A stretch of DNA of 6,962 bases from Candidatus Nanohalarchaeota archaeon. Its GTDB lineage: Archaea; EX4484-52; B79-G9. Every line of letters begins with the position of its first letter. Position 1 is the stretch's first letter. Of this stretch, positions 6,018 to 6,962 are shown piece after piece. Under the pieces are notes generated by a model that had not been told where the DNA came from, did not search any database, and saw only the letters and a program-made list of their open reading frames with translations. The translations under genes and the position numbers were made by a program. The stretch spans positions 1-6,962 of the forward strand of contig DAOVYR010000061.1 in assembly GCA_030635525.1 (NCBI GenBank), read 5' to 3'.

Positions 6018-6962
6018 TCATACACCGAAAAAGCAATCTATTTTTTCTAAAAGCCCGGATTTATTCTGTGATATCTTGCCCATAATCTGTTCTTTTTCTA
6101 CGTTTTTTTCTTTTTTTTGTTCTTTGGGTTGTCCGGGCATTATAATTAGCTTAGCCAGGCGTTGTGCCTCTTCAAGCAGTTGCGGGATTTCTTCTTTTTT
6201 CATGGAATCTTCGTATTCTCCTTTGCTTACTTTTTCAAAGAACATAATGAGATCGGCACGTGTCTGGGCTTCTATCGTGGATGTTGCCAGTTTTAACATT
6301 AGCTCGTTGTAGGTCTGCTCTTCTTTAATGTCAATCTTTTTTTTAATGAGCCCTTTCAGGATGAATGCGCATTTTATAAGTGAATCTTTTTGGTCATGTG
6401 TTCTTATGATTGCTCTCATCTCTGATACGATGGGATCGTAAGTGGGTTGGTTTGAATGTCCGGATGAGATTCCAAGAAATTGTTTTGTTTTTCCGATTAT
6501 ACCATGCGGCTTTTCATCAGGTGAGGGTGCAGTGACCTGTTCGTCTCCTGTTCCCATATCCTGTGATGATGGGCTTTCGGGGTTGAATACTATCGGCCTT
6601 TTGATTTTGAATTCGTTTTCTGCTATTTTCTCTACGAGTTCATTTTTGTATTGTTCGAAGACTATGTCTATTTTTGAAAAGATTGTGTCTGCTCTATTCA
6701 GTTGGGTGTTTAGTTGCTCTTTTTTTTGGAGATACTCTTTTTCAGGTATCATACCGAGACTGTACATCCTTGTCAGTGCTTCTATATCTTCGCGATATTT
6801 TTTATGCTCAATATTGAAAGGACCTGCGTCTAAAGATGTTCTTATTTCATGTTCCAGTTTTTCTTTCAGATGATCAAGTTCTTCTTTTTCAAGGGTCCTT
6901 AAGATTGTGTCTTCTATATCTGCTATTTTTTTTTCTATCTGTTTTTTGTTTTTTTCATAGGA
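6018..6962 (-). CDS. Cytoplasmic coiled-coil protein with SHOCT-like helical hairpin (5' truncated by window)
   Basis: The frame is open from the window edge to TGA at 6020-6018, giving 314 visible residues; the ATG at 6767 is internal because coding continues upstream without a stop. Residues 1-41 are a Lys/Glu heptad-type coiled coil. Residues 62-80, LTRMYSLGMIPEKEYLQKK, match the SHOCT pattern (helix, L-x-x-G-x-I-x-x-x-E-[FY]-x-x-K-K, helix). A second helical stretch ends near 120. A Pro/Ser/Asp-rich flexible linker (about 121-175) carries GIIGKTKQFLGI. A helical region (about 178-275) and a Lys/Glu tail follow, ending in a small hydrophobic LLEKIDCFFGV. There is no signal peptide or membrane span in the visible part, so it is likely cytoplasmic, perhaps touching the membrane by its C terminus. 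SHOCT modules are known mainly as oligomerisation or interaction elements. The microprotein starts 1 nt after its stop. The function is unknown. Confidence 0.72.
   Translation of the reverse strand, partial: SYEKNKKQIEKKIADIEDTILRTLEKEELDHLKEKLEHEIRTSLDAGPFNIEHKKYREDIEALTRMYSLGMIPEKEYLQKKEQLNTQLNRADTIFSKIDIVFEQYKNELVEKIAENEFKIKRPIVFNPESPSSQDMGTGDEQVTAPSPDEKPHGIIGKTKQFLGISSGHSNQPTYDPIVSEMRAIIRTHDQKDSLIKCAFILKGLIKKKIDIKEEQTYNELMLKLATSTIEAQTRADLIMFFEKVSKGEYEDSMKKEEIPQLLEEAQRLAKLIIMPGQPKEQKKEKNVEKEQIMGKISQNKSGLLEKIDCFFGV
6023..6026 (-). promoter_or_regulatory. Ribosome-binding site GGTG for the 39-residue microprotein
   Basis: On the minus strand GGTG (6026-6023) lies 6 nt before the ATG at 6016, inside the last codons of the coiled-coil gene. 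It is the same arrangement as at 1835-1838 before the large glycoprotein, where GGTG also overlaps the upstream gene's end. It supports translation of the short ORF. Confidence 0.5.

Noticed and set aside
6442..6873. Plus-strand ORF of 143 codons, Ser/Phe/Cys-rich
   Set aside because: Antisense to the coiled-coil gene, whose Lys/Glu heptads and tight operon spacing are far more convincing.

Overview
The window looks archaeal. It has purine-rich GGTG or AGGGG ribosome-binding sites, Sec-type signal peptides on large surface proteins, dense N-X-S/T glycosylation sequons, and proteins held by C-terminal membrane segments. No rRNA, tRNA or other lineage marker is present, so a narrower placement (for example Altiarchaeota, DPANN or a euryarchaeote) is not supported. 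No CRISPR array, insertion sequence or recognisable stable RNA was seen.

Layout, left to right. (1) Positions 1-296 hold the C-terminal end of an ABC-2 type exporter ATPase on the plus strand. It is only about 27-30 % G+C, clearly more AT-rich than the rest. (2) Positions 297-740 are a gene-poor gap. It contains a cluster of three abutting short palindromes and a minus-strand frame (662 to 252) broken only by two TAA codons, possibly a decayed gene. (3) Positions 741-5209 are a plus-strand pair separated by 2 nt. The first gene encodes a 366-residue secreted, C-terminally anchored protein with a thrombospondin-3-like calcium-binding stretch. The second encodes a 1121-residue multidomain surface glycoprotein with three tandem Ig-like repeats, about 40 sequons, a perfectly alternating X-Pro linker and two C-terminal membrane segments. 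(4) Positions 6962-5223 are a compact minus-strand operon converging on the pair: a 5'-truncated coiled-coil protein with a SHOCT-like hairpin, a 39-residue single-span membrane microprotein, and a four-span membrane protein carrying HELFH, a likely intramembrane or membrane-embedded zinc protease.

How they may work together (inference). The plus-strand pair reads as a co-expressed cell-envelope module: a large glycosylated stalk protein plus a smaller calcium-binding partner. The minus-strand genes are spaced 1 and 5 nt apart and read as a cytoplasmic coiled-coil factor, a small membrane adaptor and a membrane protease. The two units are convergent with only 13 nt between them, so adjacency alone does not prove they share a pathway. 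The most unusual feature is this uncharacterised coiled-coil / microprotein / HExxH protease operon.
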